Assembly (NCBI GenBank): GCA_009735695.1 | Contig: SRSL01000003.1 | Span: 496,001-560,000, forward strand | Reading direction: 5' to 3' | DNA from: Christiangramia bathymodioli | GTDB lineage: Bacteria; Bacteroidota; Bacteroidia; Flavobacteriales; Flavobacteriaceae | DNA length: 64,000 nucleotides | In this document: piece after piece, positions 32,418 through 42,097 of the stretch | Layout of the letters: each line of letters starts with the position of its first letter | How positions within the stretch are numbered: the stretch's first letter is position 1 | The notes under the pieces: generated by a model | The model's database searches: none | Told to the model about the DNA's origin: nothing | The model's input: only the letters and a program-made list of their open reading frames with translations | Translations under genes and position numbers: made by a program

Positions 32418-34529
32418 TTATCCTGAAATTTGTGAACGCAGATAACGGGTATCTTCCTCGTTCATAGTTTGTAAAAGTGATTGAAGTTCCTGCCGGAAAC
32501 TTTCTTCGGAAAGCAGCTTCTTTACCAATTGCCTGCAATAGTTCCTGAAACTATAGGTATGATGCTGAGTTCCCAATACCAGGCTCTGCAAACTGTTTTC
32601 GTTCAATGCTGCGATCTGGTACTGATAACCGAAAGCATTTTCCCTGATCTGAAACGGATTCCAGGGCTGGGTGTAACCGGCCAGTTCATTATAATATTGT
32701 GGAGTTAGATCAGGCTCGAAATCGGGAGTGACCAGACTTAAAGTTAACCATAACATTCGGATGTTCTTTTCAAAGAAACCGATACGCCCTTTGGTTTGCT
32801 CGAGATATTTTGAACGGTCTTCCGGAAATTGATTCCACAGTGTAAACAAGGCCGCTTCCTGAGTTAAGTAAGATTCATCATTCAGCAAAGTTTCATAATT
32901 CCTTTTTAATTTCTGTGGAATTTCCCGCATACTGATGGCAATGGCCTGTCTTACAAAAATGTTTTCGGTATCAAAGGCCAGCTTATAGAGTTCCAGCGCC
33001 TGTGCACTTTGGTTTCCAGCTAACTGATTCACCGCTTCCTGACCCATATAATCATTAACCGGAAAACTGAGTGCCGACTTCAATAGGTCGTATTTCTGGT
33101 CGAGGGGAATTTCCCTCAGTGCAGCCAGCTCCAAATAATCTGTCATGAATTCCGACTTTTTCAGGGAATCCAGGGCTTCTTCGGCCTTAAATGCAGATTG
33201 CTCCAGCCAGTCCTTTACAAAAAGCGACAGGTCCATTCCGGAGGCCATTTCCATTTCTGAAATAAAATTATCGGTAGTCACATTTTGAAAACTATACTTT
33301 TCCAGGTAATTTTTGATCCCCTTTCTAAAGGCTTCCTGCCCGATCTTTTCCTTCAAAATATGCAACGCCCAGGCTCCTTTCTGGTAGTAAGTAAGTGAAC
33401 TGGCATTTGCTTTCAAAAGGGATTCCCCCTTACCGCGGTCACTAAGATCCTTTAACTGCTCTGCAGTCTCATATAATCTGAAATAGAAATAATCTTCCCC
33501 GAAGATCTCTCTTTCGGCGAGCAAAGCGAAATAGGTTGCAAACCCCTCATGAAGCCAGTGATGGTTCCCGTTTTCAGCGGTTACCAGGTTTCCGAACCAC
33601 TGGTGTGCCAGTTCGTGAGCATTCACATTCACATAATTCCGGTCTTTATAACCCATGAAATCGGTCATTAGATTATTTGAAAATATGGTCGTCCCGGTAT
33701 TTTCCATTCCGGCGTAAAGGAAATCCTGCACCGGGATCTGTTTATAATTCTGCCAGGGATAAGGTATCCCGGTTTCCTTTTCGAGAAAATCGAAAATTTG
33801 AACGCTGTGGCGATAGGTTGGTTCAACTTTGGCTGAATCTTCAGGTTTAAAATAAAGCTGAATTTCATCTCCAGTTGAGGACTTAAGCTCATTTTTCTGA
33901 AATTTGCCTGCTGCAAGAGCCAGTAAATAGCTGCTCATGGGTTTTTCCATATCAAACTGCCAGCGTACCAGCGAATCTCCAATTTTTTGAGATTTTTGAA
34001 GGACGCCGTTCGCGATCACTTCGAAACCTGGTGGAAAATCGACTTGCAGGTCGAACTCGGCTTTTTCCCGAAGATCATCGAAACTCGGCATCCAGGAGGA
34101 GGTGTATTTCCCCTGTCCCTGCGTCCATACCTGTTTTTCATTTGAGTCCAGGTCAGGATATTCCCAGTTAATGAAATACATGCCCGATTCTGGTTTTGCC
34201 GAATAACTCAATTCTAGCTTTTCGGCTTTAGCTATTCTGAAATCATGTAAAATATAGATCCCGTCATCCTTTTTAAAAAATTCAACTGGATTTCCGTTGA
34301 CAGAAACCTCTGAAAAATCCATTTTACGCCCATCAATAAAAAGGGTATCTACCGGTTGTAAAACATCGAATTCGTAATTCATGGTCCCGGTGATGATCTT
34401 TTGTTCCGGCTTAATTCTCAAATGAGCCTGTACCCGTTGGAAATCGATCGAATTGATCTGTGAAGAATTTTTCTGTGCCGGGGAGATCGCGAAAATTAAA
34501 AGGAACAGAAAAGTTATGAGTTTTTGCAT
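32418..34529 (-). CDS. M1 family aminopeptidase, exported
   Basis: This 703-residue enzyme has a signal peptide (LITFLFLLIFAISPAQ). It is a larger M1 enzyme than the one at 13059. The exopeptidase loop is YAGMENTGTTIF and the zinc motif is HELAHQWFG, followed 18 residues later by HEGFATYFA (third ligand Glu). A C-terminal helical domain of about 250 residues is present. It removes N-terminal residues from peptides, probably in the periplasm. It heads an operon with two patatins (spacing 1 and 6 bases). Confidence 0.93.
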   Translation of the reverse strand: MQKLITFLFLLIFAISPAQKNSSQINSIDFQRVQAHLRIKPEQKIITGTMNYEFDVLQPVDTLFIDGRKMDFSEVSVNGNPVEFFKKDDGIYILHDFRIAKAEKLELSYSAKPESGMYFINWEYPDLDSNEKQVWTQGQGKYTSSWMPSFDDLREKAEFDLQVDFPPGFEVIANGVLQKSQKIGDSLVRWQFDMEKPMSSYLLALAAGKFQKNELKSSTGDEIQLYFKPEDSAKVEPTYRHSVQIFDFLEKETGIPYPWQNYKQIPVQDFLYAGMENTGTTIFSNNLMTDFMGYKDRNYVNVNAHELAHQWFGNLVTAENGNHHWLHEGFATYFALLAEREIFGEDYFYFRLYETAEQLKDLSDRGKGESLLKANASSLTYYQKGAWALHILKEKIGQEAFRKGIKNYLEKYSFQNVTTDNFISEMEMASGMDLSLFVKDWLEQSAFKAEEALDSLKKSEFMTDYLELAALREIPLDQKYDLLKSALSFPVNDYMGQEAVNQLAGNQSAQALELYKLAFDTENIFVRQAIAISMREIPQKLKRNYETLLNDESYLTQEAALFTLWNQFPEDRSKYLEQTKGRIGFFEKNIRMLWLTLSLVTPDFEPDLTPQYYNELAGYTQPWNPFQIRENAFGYQYQIAALNENSLQSLVLGTQHHTYSFRNYCRQLVKKLLSEESFRQELQSLLQTMNEEDTRYLRSQISG

Positions 34530-34655
34530 GTAGTCCTGAAGAATATCTTCTGCAAATTACAAAATAGAGGCTTCATTACATAAAATTTCCTCTTTATTGA
34601 CCGAATCTGAAAGCGGAATATTCAAAAATCCGATCGATTTAATATCTTCGTTTTC

Positions 34656-36755
34656 ATGATCCAGAATCTGCTCCAGACCCCCATCGAATACCTGAAAGGC
34701 GTTGGACCAAACCGGGCCGACCTTCTGAAAAAGGAACTCGGCATTGAAACTTACCGGGATCTGATCAATTTTTTTCCTAATCGTTATATCGATAAAACCG
34801 GGTTTTACAAGATCTCACAGCTTCAGCGCAACAATTCTGAAGTGCAGATAGTTGGGAAGATCGTTCATATGAAAATGGTCGAGCAGAAAAGGGGGAAAAG
34901 GCTGGTCGCCGATTTTGTGGACGATACCGGAAGAATGGAGCTGGTATGGTTCAGAGGCCAGAAATGGATCCGTGAAAACCTTAAACTGAACACTCCTTAT
35001 GTGATCTTCGGAAAAACGAACTGGTTTAATGGTGTTTTTAGCATGCCGCATCCGGAAATGGAGCTGGTCGCCGATTATAAAAGAAACCTCCGTACGGCCA
35101 TGCAGCCGGTTTACCCTTCTACCGAAATGCTTCTGAAAAAAGGGATCACCAACCGGGTGATCATGAAACTGATGCAGGAGGTTTTGCAGCAAACCGGGCT
35201 CAAATTTTCAGAAAGCCTTAATTCTGAATTGATTCAGGAACTGAAACTTATCTCCAAATCAGAAGCGCTTTTCAATATACATTTTCCGAAAAGCCAGGAA
35301 TTGCTTGCGAAGGCACAGTTCCGGCTGAAATTTGAAGAGCTGTTTTTTATCCAGTTGCAATTGCTTCGAAAGAATATGCTGCATAAGCAAAAGATCAAAG
35401 GCTTCAATTTTGAGCAAATCGGCGCTCATTTCAGCAGTTTTTATGAAAATCATTTGCCTTTTGAACTTACCAATGCCCAGAAACGGGTAATTAAGGAAAT
35501 TCGAAGCGATATGGGAACCGGCGCTCATATGAACCGGCTGTTACAGGGAGATGTTGGTTCAGGAAAAACCATTGTAGGACTCATGTCTATGCTGATCGCC
35601 CTGGATAATGGGTTCCAGGCCTGTTTGATGGCGCCTACCGAAATCCTTTCCATTCAGCATTACAATGGCCTGGCAGAACTTTGCGCAGATCTTGACATCG
35701 AGATCAGGCTCTTAACCGGCTCCACCAAAACTTCGGAAAGAAGGGAAATCCACGAAAAACTGGAAAGCGGCGGGATCGATATTTTAATAGGTACTCATGC
35801 CCTGCTGGAAGACAAGGTTCAGTTTAAAAACCTGGGACTGGCGATCATCGACGAACAACACAGGTTTGGCGTGGCACAACGCGCCAAACTCTGGAAAAAG
35901 AACCAGATTCCTCCACACGTACTGGTCATGACGGCGACTCCAATCCCGCGGACGCTGGCGATGAGTCTTTATGGAGACCTGGACATTTCGGTAATCGATG
36001 AACTGCCTCCGGGACGAAAACCTATTAAAACGGTTCACCGTTTTGACAGTAACCGGCTCAAGGTATTCAGATTCATCAGGGATGAGATCGAAAAAGGCCG
36101 GCAGGTCTATGTGGTTTATCCGCTAATCCAGGAATCTGAGAAAATGGATTATAAGGATCTGATGGATGGTTATGAAAGCATAGCGAGAGAGTTTCCGGAG
36201 TTCCAGATCTCCATCGTTCACGGGCAAATGAAACCGGCCGATAAGGATTATGAGATGGACCAATTCCTGAAAAAGGAAACCCAGATCATGGTTGCCACCA
36301 CCGTAATAGAAGTGGGAGTGAATGTGCCCAATGCCAGTGTGATGATCATTGAAAGTGCTGAACGTTTTGGCTTATCCCAGTTACACCAGTTACGAGGACG
36401 GGTTGGCCGTGGCGCCGAGCAAAGCTATTGCATCCTGATGACGGGCCATAAACTTTCAACCGACAGCAAAACCAGGCTTGAAACAATGACCGCTACCAAT
36501 GATGGCTTTGAGATCGCCGAAGTAGACCTGAAATTAAGAGGGCCCGGAGATCTGATGGGAACTCAGCAAAGCGGGGTGCTGAACCTTAAAATCGCTGATA
36601 TTGTAAAGGATAACAGCATCCTTTCTACTGCCCGGCATTATGCTTCCCAGTTATTAAAAAAGGACCCCAACCTTGAGCTGGAACAAAATCGAAGCATTAA
36701 AAATGCCTACGCGAGACTGGTGAAGAATAAGACTATCTGGAATTACATCAGTTAG
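34656..36755 (+). CDS. recG: ATP-dependent DNA helicase RecG
   Basis: RecG is a branch-migration and fork-reversal helicase. The 699 residues have an N-terminal wedge/OB domain (LKGVGPNRADLLKKELG, then the KRLVADFVDDTGRMELVWF strand), Walker A GDVGSGKT (298-305), the DEQH box (D399) and RFGVAQRAKLW, motif III MTATPIPRTLAMS, and motif VI-like QLRGRVGRG. The C-terminal GPGDLMGTQQSG segment is the RecG-specific hook region. It is monocistronic. A weak -7-like TATCTTCG lies 5 bases before the ATG. Confidence 0.96.
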   Translation: MIQNLLQTPIEYLKGVGPNRADLLKKELGIETYRDLINFFPNRYIDKTGFYKISQLQRNNSEVQIVGKIVHMKMVEQKRGKRLVADFVDDTGRMELVWFRGQKWIRENLKLNTPYVIFGKTNWFNGVFSMPHPEMELVADYKRNLRTAMQPVYPSTEMLLKKGITNRVIMKLMQEVLQQTGLKFSESLNSELIQELKLISKSEALFNIHFPKSQELLAKAQFRLKFEELFFIQLQLLRKNMLHKQKIKGFNFEQIGAHFSSFYENHLPFELTNAQKRVIKEIRSDMGTGAHMNRLLQGDVGSGKTIVGLMSMLIALDNGFQACLMAPTEILSIQHYNGLAELCADLDIEIRLLTGSTKTSERREIHEKLESGGIDILIGTHALLEDKVQFKNLGLAIIDEQHRFGVAQRAKLWKKNQIPPHVLVMTATPIPRTLAMSLYGDLDISVIDELPPGRKPIKTVHRFDSNRLKVFRFIRDEIEKGRQVYVVYPLIQESEKMDYKDLMDGYESIAREFPEFQISIVHGQMKPADKDYEMDQFLKKETQIMVATTVIEVGVNVPNASVMIIESAERFGLSQLHQLRGRVGRGAEQSYCILMTGHKLSTDSKTRLETMTATNDGFEIAEVDLKLRGPGDLMGTQQSGVLNLKIADIVKDNSILSTARHYASQLLKKDPNLELEQNRSIKNAYARLVKNKTIWNYIS

Positions 36756-36793
36756 TAATTCGCTTAAACACAGCCAACTACACCCTTCAGCGA

Positions 36794-36801
36794 TATTTTT
36801 G
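36794..36801 (+). promoter_or_regulatory. Promoter -7 element upstream of the Cys-rich lipoprotein gene
   Basis: TATTTTTG is an exact TAnnTTTG, 90 bases before the ATG at 36892. No clear TTG is seen at the expected upstream distance. Confidence 0.4.
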
Positions 36802-36891
36802 AATATTATATCGAAAAGTTCTGACAAAAAATACAGGATTTCCCCTATATCTGTACCTTCAGGTTCCTAATTTTTTAAATACTAACCAATT

Positions 36892-37668
36892 ATGAAAAAA
36901 GTAATTTATCTGATGGCCCTTGTTGTGGGTTTATCAGGATGTAGTGTGGATGTTATTGATTCTAGTGAAGAGATCATTAGTGCCGATGCCAGACCAACTA
37001 TGCAGAACACAGAGGAATCCATTTACTTTGAACCAAATCAAGCATGTGATGGCGAAGCCACCCAGTTCTGTTTGGATTTTCCACAGGCCACTGCTGGTCC
37101 AAATCTAAAAGAAAGCCAGGTATTAATCGATTTGAAGGTGATGGGTGATGATCCAGAAACCGATGAAGAGGAAGAATATTATTTTGAAGAGCTTTTCAGA
37201 GGTAAAGGCAATACGGAAGCCTGTTTTGAGCATACCTTCGAAGAAGGAAGCTATGATATACGCTTTAAAATTGCTGGAGTATCAGAATGGATTGATGATA
37301 GTATTGTTGTTGAATCTTGCGATGAATGCACCAATAATCTAACAGCAGAACTCACCTGTGAAGACACACGAGTTCTGAACATCATTTTTACGGCAGAAGA
37401 AGCTGGACCGATTGTGATCCAGGGAGGTCTTACCAATGGAACTCAAATTGTGAATGCAGAAAGCAATGTTTTAACCAGGAATTTCACCCATCCTGGTGTT
37501 ATAAATTCAAATGCTAATGTCACCAGGTGGGAGGGTGACGTGGAAGCCTGTGAAGAAGTCACTATTCAAATAGAGTTTACCGGTGGTAACGGTGTTGGTG
37601 ATTGGAGTGCCAAACGAGGTGATGAAGAAGTACTGGGAACTACACCCGAGATTTCATGCGAAGAATAA
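36892..37668 (+). CDS. Cysteine-rich lipoprotein of unknown function
   Basis: This 258-residue protein has a lipobox LSGC (Cys17) followed by an acidic stretch (SVDVIDSSEE) resembling the surface-export signal of Bacteroidetes lipoproteins. Beyond Cys17, further cysteines are spread through the chain (QACDGE, QFCLDF, EACFEH, ESCDECTNN, LTCEDT, EACEEV, ISCEE), suggesting several disulfides in a beta-rich body. No catalytic motif is seen. Base composition is lower in G+C than that of its neighbours. A UUCG-loop terminator closes it at 37695-37722. It may be surface-exposed; this is inferred. Confidence 0.65.
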   Translation: MKKVIYLMALVVGLSGCSVDVIDSSEEIISADARPTMQNTEESIYFEPNQACDGEATQFCLDFPQATAGPNLKESQVLIDLKVMGDDPETDEEEEYYFEELFRGKGNTEACFEHTFEEGSYDIRFKIAGVSEWIDDSIVVESCDECTNNLTAELTCEDTRVLNIIFTAEEAGPIVIQGGLTNGTQIVNAESNVLTRNFTHPGVINSNANVTRWEGDVEACEEVTIQIEFTGGNGVGDWSAKRGDEEVLGTTPEISCEE

Positions 37669-37694
37669 TTTAAGGTTAACTATTCATTCTGTTT

Positions 37695-37722
37695 AAAATG
37701 GGGCTTCGGCCCCATTTTATTT
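37695..37722 (+). terminator. Terminator with TTCG tetraloop
   Basis: Perfect stem AAAATGGGGC / GCCCCATTTT (37695-37704, 37709-37718) around TTCG, followed by a T-rich ATTTTATTTT. Confidence 0.92.
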
Positions 37723-37859
37723 TATAAGACTTTTTTGCGCAATTTTCCTTATCTTTAAAAGACTTATTTTCAATAGATTTAAGCCCCCTACCCACTTATT
37801 TCTGCTTTTAAACATCTCCCCCCGTAGAAAGCATTGTTTTAATTTAAAATATTGGAGTT

Positions 37860-38765
37860 ATGAAGTCGAATAGAACCACCTCATTTTTACTGGGTTTTGC
37901 GTTTTTCCTGGGCACAGTTTTTAGCCTCGCACAAAATAACAGCGCAGATCTAACAGAAAAACTTTACCAGGATTACAAGAATAACGGGATAGAAAAAGCC
38001 TTAAGCGATTACAATAACAGTTCTGCCAAGGGAGACGAATATACCTTTCTCTCGGAACCCCTAAATGTCCTGGGTTACCGTATCATGGACGATGGAGATC
38101 TGGCCGCGGCCGAACGGGTCTTCCTGGCCCAGATCGATGAGTATCCCAACCAGGCGAACCCCTATGATTCTTATGCCGACCTCCTGATGCAAAAAGGAGA
38201 GGAAGAAAAGGCCAGGGAACATTATAAGAAGGCCATAGATCTTTCGGCTACCATGGAAGATGTGGAGGAAAAAGCACAAATGCTGGAAGCTTCCAAATCC
38301 AAACTCGCTATCCTGGAAGGAGCGGGTTCGGTTTTTAAGTTTCTGGAGGGAACCTGGGAAGTAACTGATTACGCTTATGATGAAGGAGAAAAAGTACTCC
38401 GTAGGCAGGGAACAATGGTTTTTAATGCAAACAACAACAAAACCATATTGTCGGGCGTCATGAAAACCAATGATGGTGATTTTGTTGGAACCCGAATCAT
38501 TGCCTATAATGCGGTTGATGAGCAATATGAAATGGCCTGGGCCAGCAATCCTATGCTAGGGATAGAACCATCTATAATCAAGGTTGAAAAAGAATCATCT
38601 GATGAGGTGATCGTCATTGAACAGTATGAAGAGGATGGCGAACAACAAAAAGTTAAACATGTGATCGATAAAGAATCGGGCGATTTGTCCTGGCAGATCT
38701 ATGATCTCACTAATACTGATGGAAAAAACCCTGTCGCTTCGATGACCTTTAAAAAGAAAAGTTAG
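37860..38765 (+). CDS. Exported TPR protein with lipocalin-like C-terminal domain
   Basis: This 301-residue protein has an N-terminal signal peptide (FLLGFAFFLGTVFSLAQ). A short tetratricopeptide-like region (DLAAAERVFLAQIDEYPNQ, NPYDSYADLLMQKGEEEKA, REHYKKAIDLS) lies at about residues 50-145. After residue 155 there is a beta-rich domain starting FKFLEGTWEVTDYAYDEG, resembling DUF1579/lipocalin-like proteins that bind small molecules. The combination occurs in Bacteroidetes as secreted proteins of unknown role. A terminator at 38789-38816 follows. Confidence 0.7.
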   Translation: MKSNRTTSFLLGFAFFLGTVFSLAQNNSADLTEKLYQDYKNNGIEKALSDYNNSSAKGDEYTFLSEPLNVLGYRIMDDGDLAAAERVFLAQIDEYPNQANPYDSYADLLMQKGEEEKAREHYKKAIDLSATMEDVEEKAQMLEASKSKLAILEGAGSVFKFLEGTWEVTDYAYDEGEKVLRRQGTMVFNANNNKTILSGVMKTNDGDFVGTRIIAYNAVDEQYEMAWASNPMLGIEPSIIKVEKESSDEVIVIEQYEEDGEQQKVKHVIDKESGDLSWQIYDLTNTDGKNPVASMTFKKKS

Positions 38766-38788
38766 TTTAATCAAACTAAATTAAAATG

Positions 38789-38816
38789 GGGAAGTACATT
38801 TACTTCCCTTTTTTTT
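38789..38816 (+). terminator. Intrinsic terminator
   Basis: Stem GGGAAGTA-CATT-TACTTCCC followed by an 8-base T run. Confidence 0.9.
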
Positions 38817-38868
38817 GCTTTTGCATTTCAAAGTGAGCGTATAATTATGCTAAAAAATTTGGTAATAC

Positions 38869-38876
38869 TATCTTTG
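38869..38876 (+). promoter_or_regulatory. pheT promoter, -7 element
   Basis: TATCTTTG is an exact TAnnTTTG, 20 bases before the ATG at 38897. No clear upstream TTG was found. Confidence 0.45.
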
Positions 38877-38896
38877 CTGCCTGAAAAAGAATACTG

Positions 38897-41323
38897 ATGA
38901 AAATTTCTTATAACTGGCTTAAACAATTTATCAAGCTACCCGAAAATGCTGAACAAACCGGAGAACTTTTAACCGACCTAGGTCTTGAAGTGGAAGGAAT
39001 CAACAGTTTCCAGAGTATTAAAGGAGGCCTGGAGGGCATTGTGGTAGGTCATGTTTTAAGTTGTGACAAACATCCTAATGCCGATAAACTTCAGCTCACC
39101 AAAGTAAATATTGGCAATGGCGAAGAGGTACAGATTGTTTGTGGCGCGCCAAATATTGGTGCTGGACAGAAAGTTCCGGTCGCAACTATAGGAACCATAC
39201 TTTACGATGAAAAGGGAGCTCCATGGGAGATCAAGAAAGGAAAGATTCGTGGAGAGGCCAGTTATGGAATGATCTGTTCTGAAAAAGAACTGGGACTGGG
39301 ACAAAGCCATGAAGGAATTATGGTGATGGACAACGAACTGGAACCAGGAAAACCTGTAGCTGAAATATTCGAGGTAGAAAATGACGAGGTTTTCGAAATT
39401 GGCCTTACCCCTAACCGTGCTGATGCAATGAGCCACTGGGGAGTTGCCAGGGATCTAAAAGCTGGTTATCAGCAAATGGGAAAACACCTTGAACTTATAA
39501 CTCCTTCGGTAAGCAGCTTCCACGTGGATAACCGAAGCCTGAGAATGCAGATCAAGGTTGAGGATTCTAACCTGGCACCAAGATATTGTGGAGTCACCCT
39601 TTCAGAAGTTAAAGTAAAGGAATCTCCGGATTGGTTAAAGAACAGGTTGAAGGCCATTGGCATCACCCCAAAAAATAACGTGGTAGATGCCACTAATTAT
39701 GTGATGCATGAATTGGGGCAGCCTTTGCACGCCTTTGATGCCGGGAAGATCGCCGGGAACGAGATCCAGGTAAAAACCCTTCCATCTGGCACCAAATTCA
39801 CCACCCTGGATGAGATCGAACGTGAACTGCATGAAGAAGATCTTATGATCTGCGATGCTGAAAAGCCTTTATGTATTGCCGGAGTTTTTGGTGGAATTGG
39901 CAGCGGAGTGACCGAAAACACTACCCAGGTTTTCCTGGAAAGCGCTTACTTTAATCCGGTTAGCGTTCGTAAAACCGCCAAAAGACATGGCCTGAGCACC
40001 GATGCTTCTTTCAGATTTGAAAGAGGGATCGACCCGAATGCCGTTGAATATGCATTAAAACGTGCTGCACTTTTGATCAAGGAGATCGCGGATGCTGAAA
40101 TTACCAGCGATATCGATGATCTTTATTTCAAAAAGATCGAAGATTTCCAGGTATTTCTCACCTTCGAAAAGGTGAACAAACTCATTGGAGAAAACCTTGA
40201 GGAAGAGACCATCAAATCTATACTTGCTTCTCTCGAGATCAGGGTTAATAATGTTACTGAAACCGGGATGGGTCTCACTATTCCTTCCTACAGGGTGGAT
40301 GTACAGCGGGAATCTGATGTGATCGAGGAGATCCTTAGGGTATATGGCTACAACAACATCAAATTCGGAGATAAATTAAGCCTTTCGGTAGCTAATTCTT
40401 CGAAATTTGAAGATTTCAAGATACAGAACCTGATCGCCTCTCAGCTAACGGGACAGGGATTTTATGAAACCATGTCGAATTCCTTAACTTCATCGGGATA
40501 TCACGAGATAAGCGATTCCTTCAAAAAGGAATACCAGGTGGAAATGCTGAACCCGCTAAGCAAGGAGCTTTCGGTGTTAAGACAAAGCCTGCTTTTTTCA
40601 GGTTTGGAGAACATAAGCTATAACCTTAACCGGAAAAGGGATCGCCTGAAGATCTTCGAATTCGGAAAAACCTATCATTCTTATGTAAGCGGACGCGAAG
40701 AAAACAAACATCTTTCGATTTTTGTTACTGGAGAAAGAAATTCTGAAAGCTGGAACAATCAACCAGCGGCCGGGAATTTCTTTTACCTGAAAGGTGTTAT
40801 AAACGCCATTTTCGAAAAACTTGGAATTCAGAATTTGAAGACCAAAGAGGTCAAATCTGATATATTCTCAGACGGGCTTCAGATAAGCAATAAAAAAGAT
40901 CGTCTCGTGGAATTCGGGGTGGTAAAGAAAGGTATTTTAAAGAAATTTGACATAGAGCAGGAAGTGCTTTATGCCGATTTTAACTGGGATGCCTTGCTGG
41001 AAACTGCGAAAACTCAGAAGACTACTTTCAGCAGTATTCCTAAATACCCGAGCATGAGAAGAGATTTTGCGCTGCTTCTGGATGATTCGGTTCGTTACAG
41101 CCAGATCGAGGAGATCGCAAGGCAAACCGAAAAGAAGCTTCTGAAAGAGGTGAATCTTTTCGATGTCTACCAAGGCAAGAACCTTCCTGAAGGCAAGAAA
41201 AGTTATGCAGTGAGCTTCCTGTTCCAGGACGAGAACAAAACGCTTACCGATAAGCAGGTAGATAAAATGATGAAAAAACTTCAGCATAGATTTGAGAAAG
41301 AACTACAGGCTGAATTGAGATAA
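38897..41323 (+). CDS. pheT: Phenylalanyl-tRNA synthetase beta subunit
   Basis: PheT is the large subunit of the alpha2-beta2 tRNA(Phe) charging enzyme. The 808 residues match the family: an N-terminal EMAP/OB tRNA-binding domain (IVVGHVLSCDKHPNADKL), the B3/4 editing domain around residues 210-395 (VVDATNYVMHELGQPLHAFDAGKI), B5 (IEEILRVYGYNNI), a catalytic-like core, and a C-terminal anticodon-binding (FDX-ACB) domain ending LQHRFEKELQAELR. pheS is not in the window, which is common where the subunit genes are separated. A bidirectional terminator follows at 41345-41371. Confidence 0.97.
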   Translation: MKISYNWLKQFIKLPENAEQTGELLTDLGLEVEGINSFQSIKGGLEGIVVGHVLSCDKHPNADKLQLTKVNIGNGEEVQIVCGAPNIGAGQKVPVATIGTILYDEKGAPWEIKKGKIRGEASYGMICSEKELGLGQSHEGIMVMDNELEPGKPVAEIFEVENDEVFEIGLTPNRADAMSHWGVARDLKAGYQQMGKHLELITPSVSSFHVDNRSLRMQIKVEDSNLAPRYCGVTLSEVKVKESPDWLKNRLKAIGITPKNNVVDATNYVMHELGQPLHAFDAGKIAGNEIQVKTLPSGTKFTTLDEIERELHEEDLMICDAEKPLCIAGVFGGIGSGVTENTTQVFLESAYFNPVSVRKTAKRHGLSTDASFRFERGIDPNAVEYALKRAALLIKEIADAEITSDIDDLYFKKIEDFQVFLTFEKVNKLIGENLEEETIKSILASLEIRVNNVTETGMGLTIPSYRVDVQRESDVIEEILRVYGYNNIKFGDKLSLSVANSSKFEDFKIQNLIASQLTGQGFYETMSNSLTSSGYHEISDSFKKEYQVEMLNPLSKELSVLRQSLLFSGLENISYNLNRKRDRLKIFEFGKTYHSYVSGREENKHLSIFVTGERNSESWNNQPAAGNFFYLKGVINAIFEKLGIQNLKTKEVKSDIFSDGLQISNKKDRLVEFGVVKKGILKKFDIEQEVLYADFNWDALLETAKTQKTTFSSIPKYPSMRRDFALLLDDSVRYSQIEEIARQTEKKLLKEVNLFDVYQGKNLPEGKKSYAVSFLFQDENKTLTDKQVDKMMKKLQHRFEKELQAELR

Positions 41324-41344
41324 CCGAAAGGAATCAAAATAAAA

Positions 41345-41375
41345 AAAACCGGATAAAATTTATCCGGTTTTTTTG
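41345..41375. terminator. Bidirectional terminator (pheT / DUF4136 gene)
   Basis: Stem AAAACCGGATAA / TTATCCGGTTTT with an AAT loop and A/T runs on both sides, between convergent genes. Confidence 0.9.
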
Positions 41376-41383
41376 TTTACTTT

Positions 41384-41965
41384 CTAAGGAAAGTCCTTGA
41401 ATATTTCGTCTATATATTCGCGTATTTCGCGCTCCATACGTCTGGAGCCTATTTCCTCATCGGTTGTGCCTCTCCATAAGATCTCGCTGGTACGTCGGTC
41501 TATGAAATCGATCACAATGCTTCGCTGTTCATATGCAACCTGAGAAACCCTGGGACCATTTATACGCTGAATGGTAAAATAATTTTCGTACATATTGTCT
41601 TCATAATATGGACCCACGTAAAATCCTGGACGGTAATAAGGAAAATTGGTATAAACCGGGTTGGCATTCACCTCATGTTTTTCGTCGAACATCACGTGAG
41701 CCAGTACCAGTACATCGGGTTGTCTTTTATCCAGAACATATCCCTCAGCTTCCATGTTGGCTTCAATGGTTTCCACAATTATCTCGTGAATTTCATTATT
41801 ATCGAGATCACGACTCATGATGGTGTCCTTATTAGGAATAAACGCATAAGATTCGTAGGATTCCAGTTTCTTCCTGTCGTCTTTTGCTGTAGGTGCTCCG
41901 GAACCACAAGAAAATAACATGCAACTAAGCAGGATCATTATGATTCCTGTTGGTAAATATTTCAT
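41384..41965 (-). CDS. DUF4136-type lipoprotein
   Basis: This 193-residue protein has a lipobox LFSC (Cys20). The body matches the DUF4136 pattern: YESYAFIPNKDT, a DVLVLAHVMFDEK strand, and the end IVIDFIDRRTSEILWRGTTDEEIG. Members are envelope lipoproteins with unknown function, often stress-induced. It faces pheT across a shared terminator and is transcribed alone. Confidence 0.82.
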   Translation of the reverse strand: MKYLPTGIIMILLSCMLFSCGSGAPTAKDDRKKLESYESYAFIPNKDTIMSRDLDNNEIHEIIVETIEANMEAEGYVLDKRQPDVLVLAHVMFDEKHEVNANPVYTNFPYYRPGFYVGPYYEDNMYENYFTIQRINGPRVSQVAYEQRSIVIDFIDRRTSEILWRGTTDEEIGSRRMEREIREYIDEIFKDFP

Positions 41966-42055
41966 AAAGGTAAATTTTCTGTTTGTATGAAAAATAAATT
42001 GAAAACAACGATTATAAAAGCCAATCGATGCCTTTGACGTTTATTTAACGCAGAA

Positions 42056-42074
42056 AGCGGCCCATAAGGCCGCT
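42056..42074. terminator. Hairpin downstream of the fasciclin gene
   Basis: AGCGGCC-CATAA-GGCCGCT is a perfect 7-bp stem. No strong T run follows on the minus strand, so it is a weaker terminator, or an mRNA 3' end-stabilising hairpin. Confidence 0.5.
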
Positions 42075-42097
42075 CTTTTAAGGATAATAGTTTTCAA

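Noticed and set aside
34643-34650. Leaderless promoter for recG (TATCTTCG, 5 bases before ATG)
   Set aside because: The -7 match has one mismatch and no TTG lies at the right distance; mentioned in the gene entry only.
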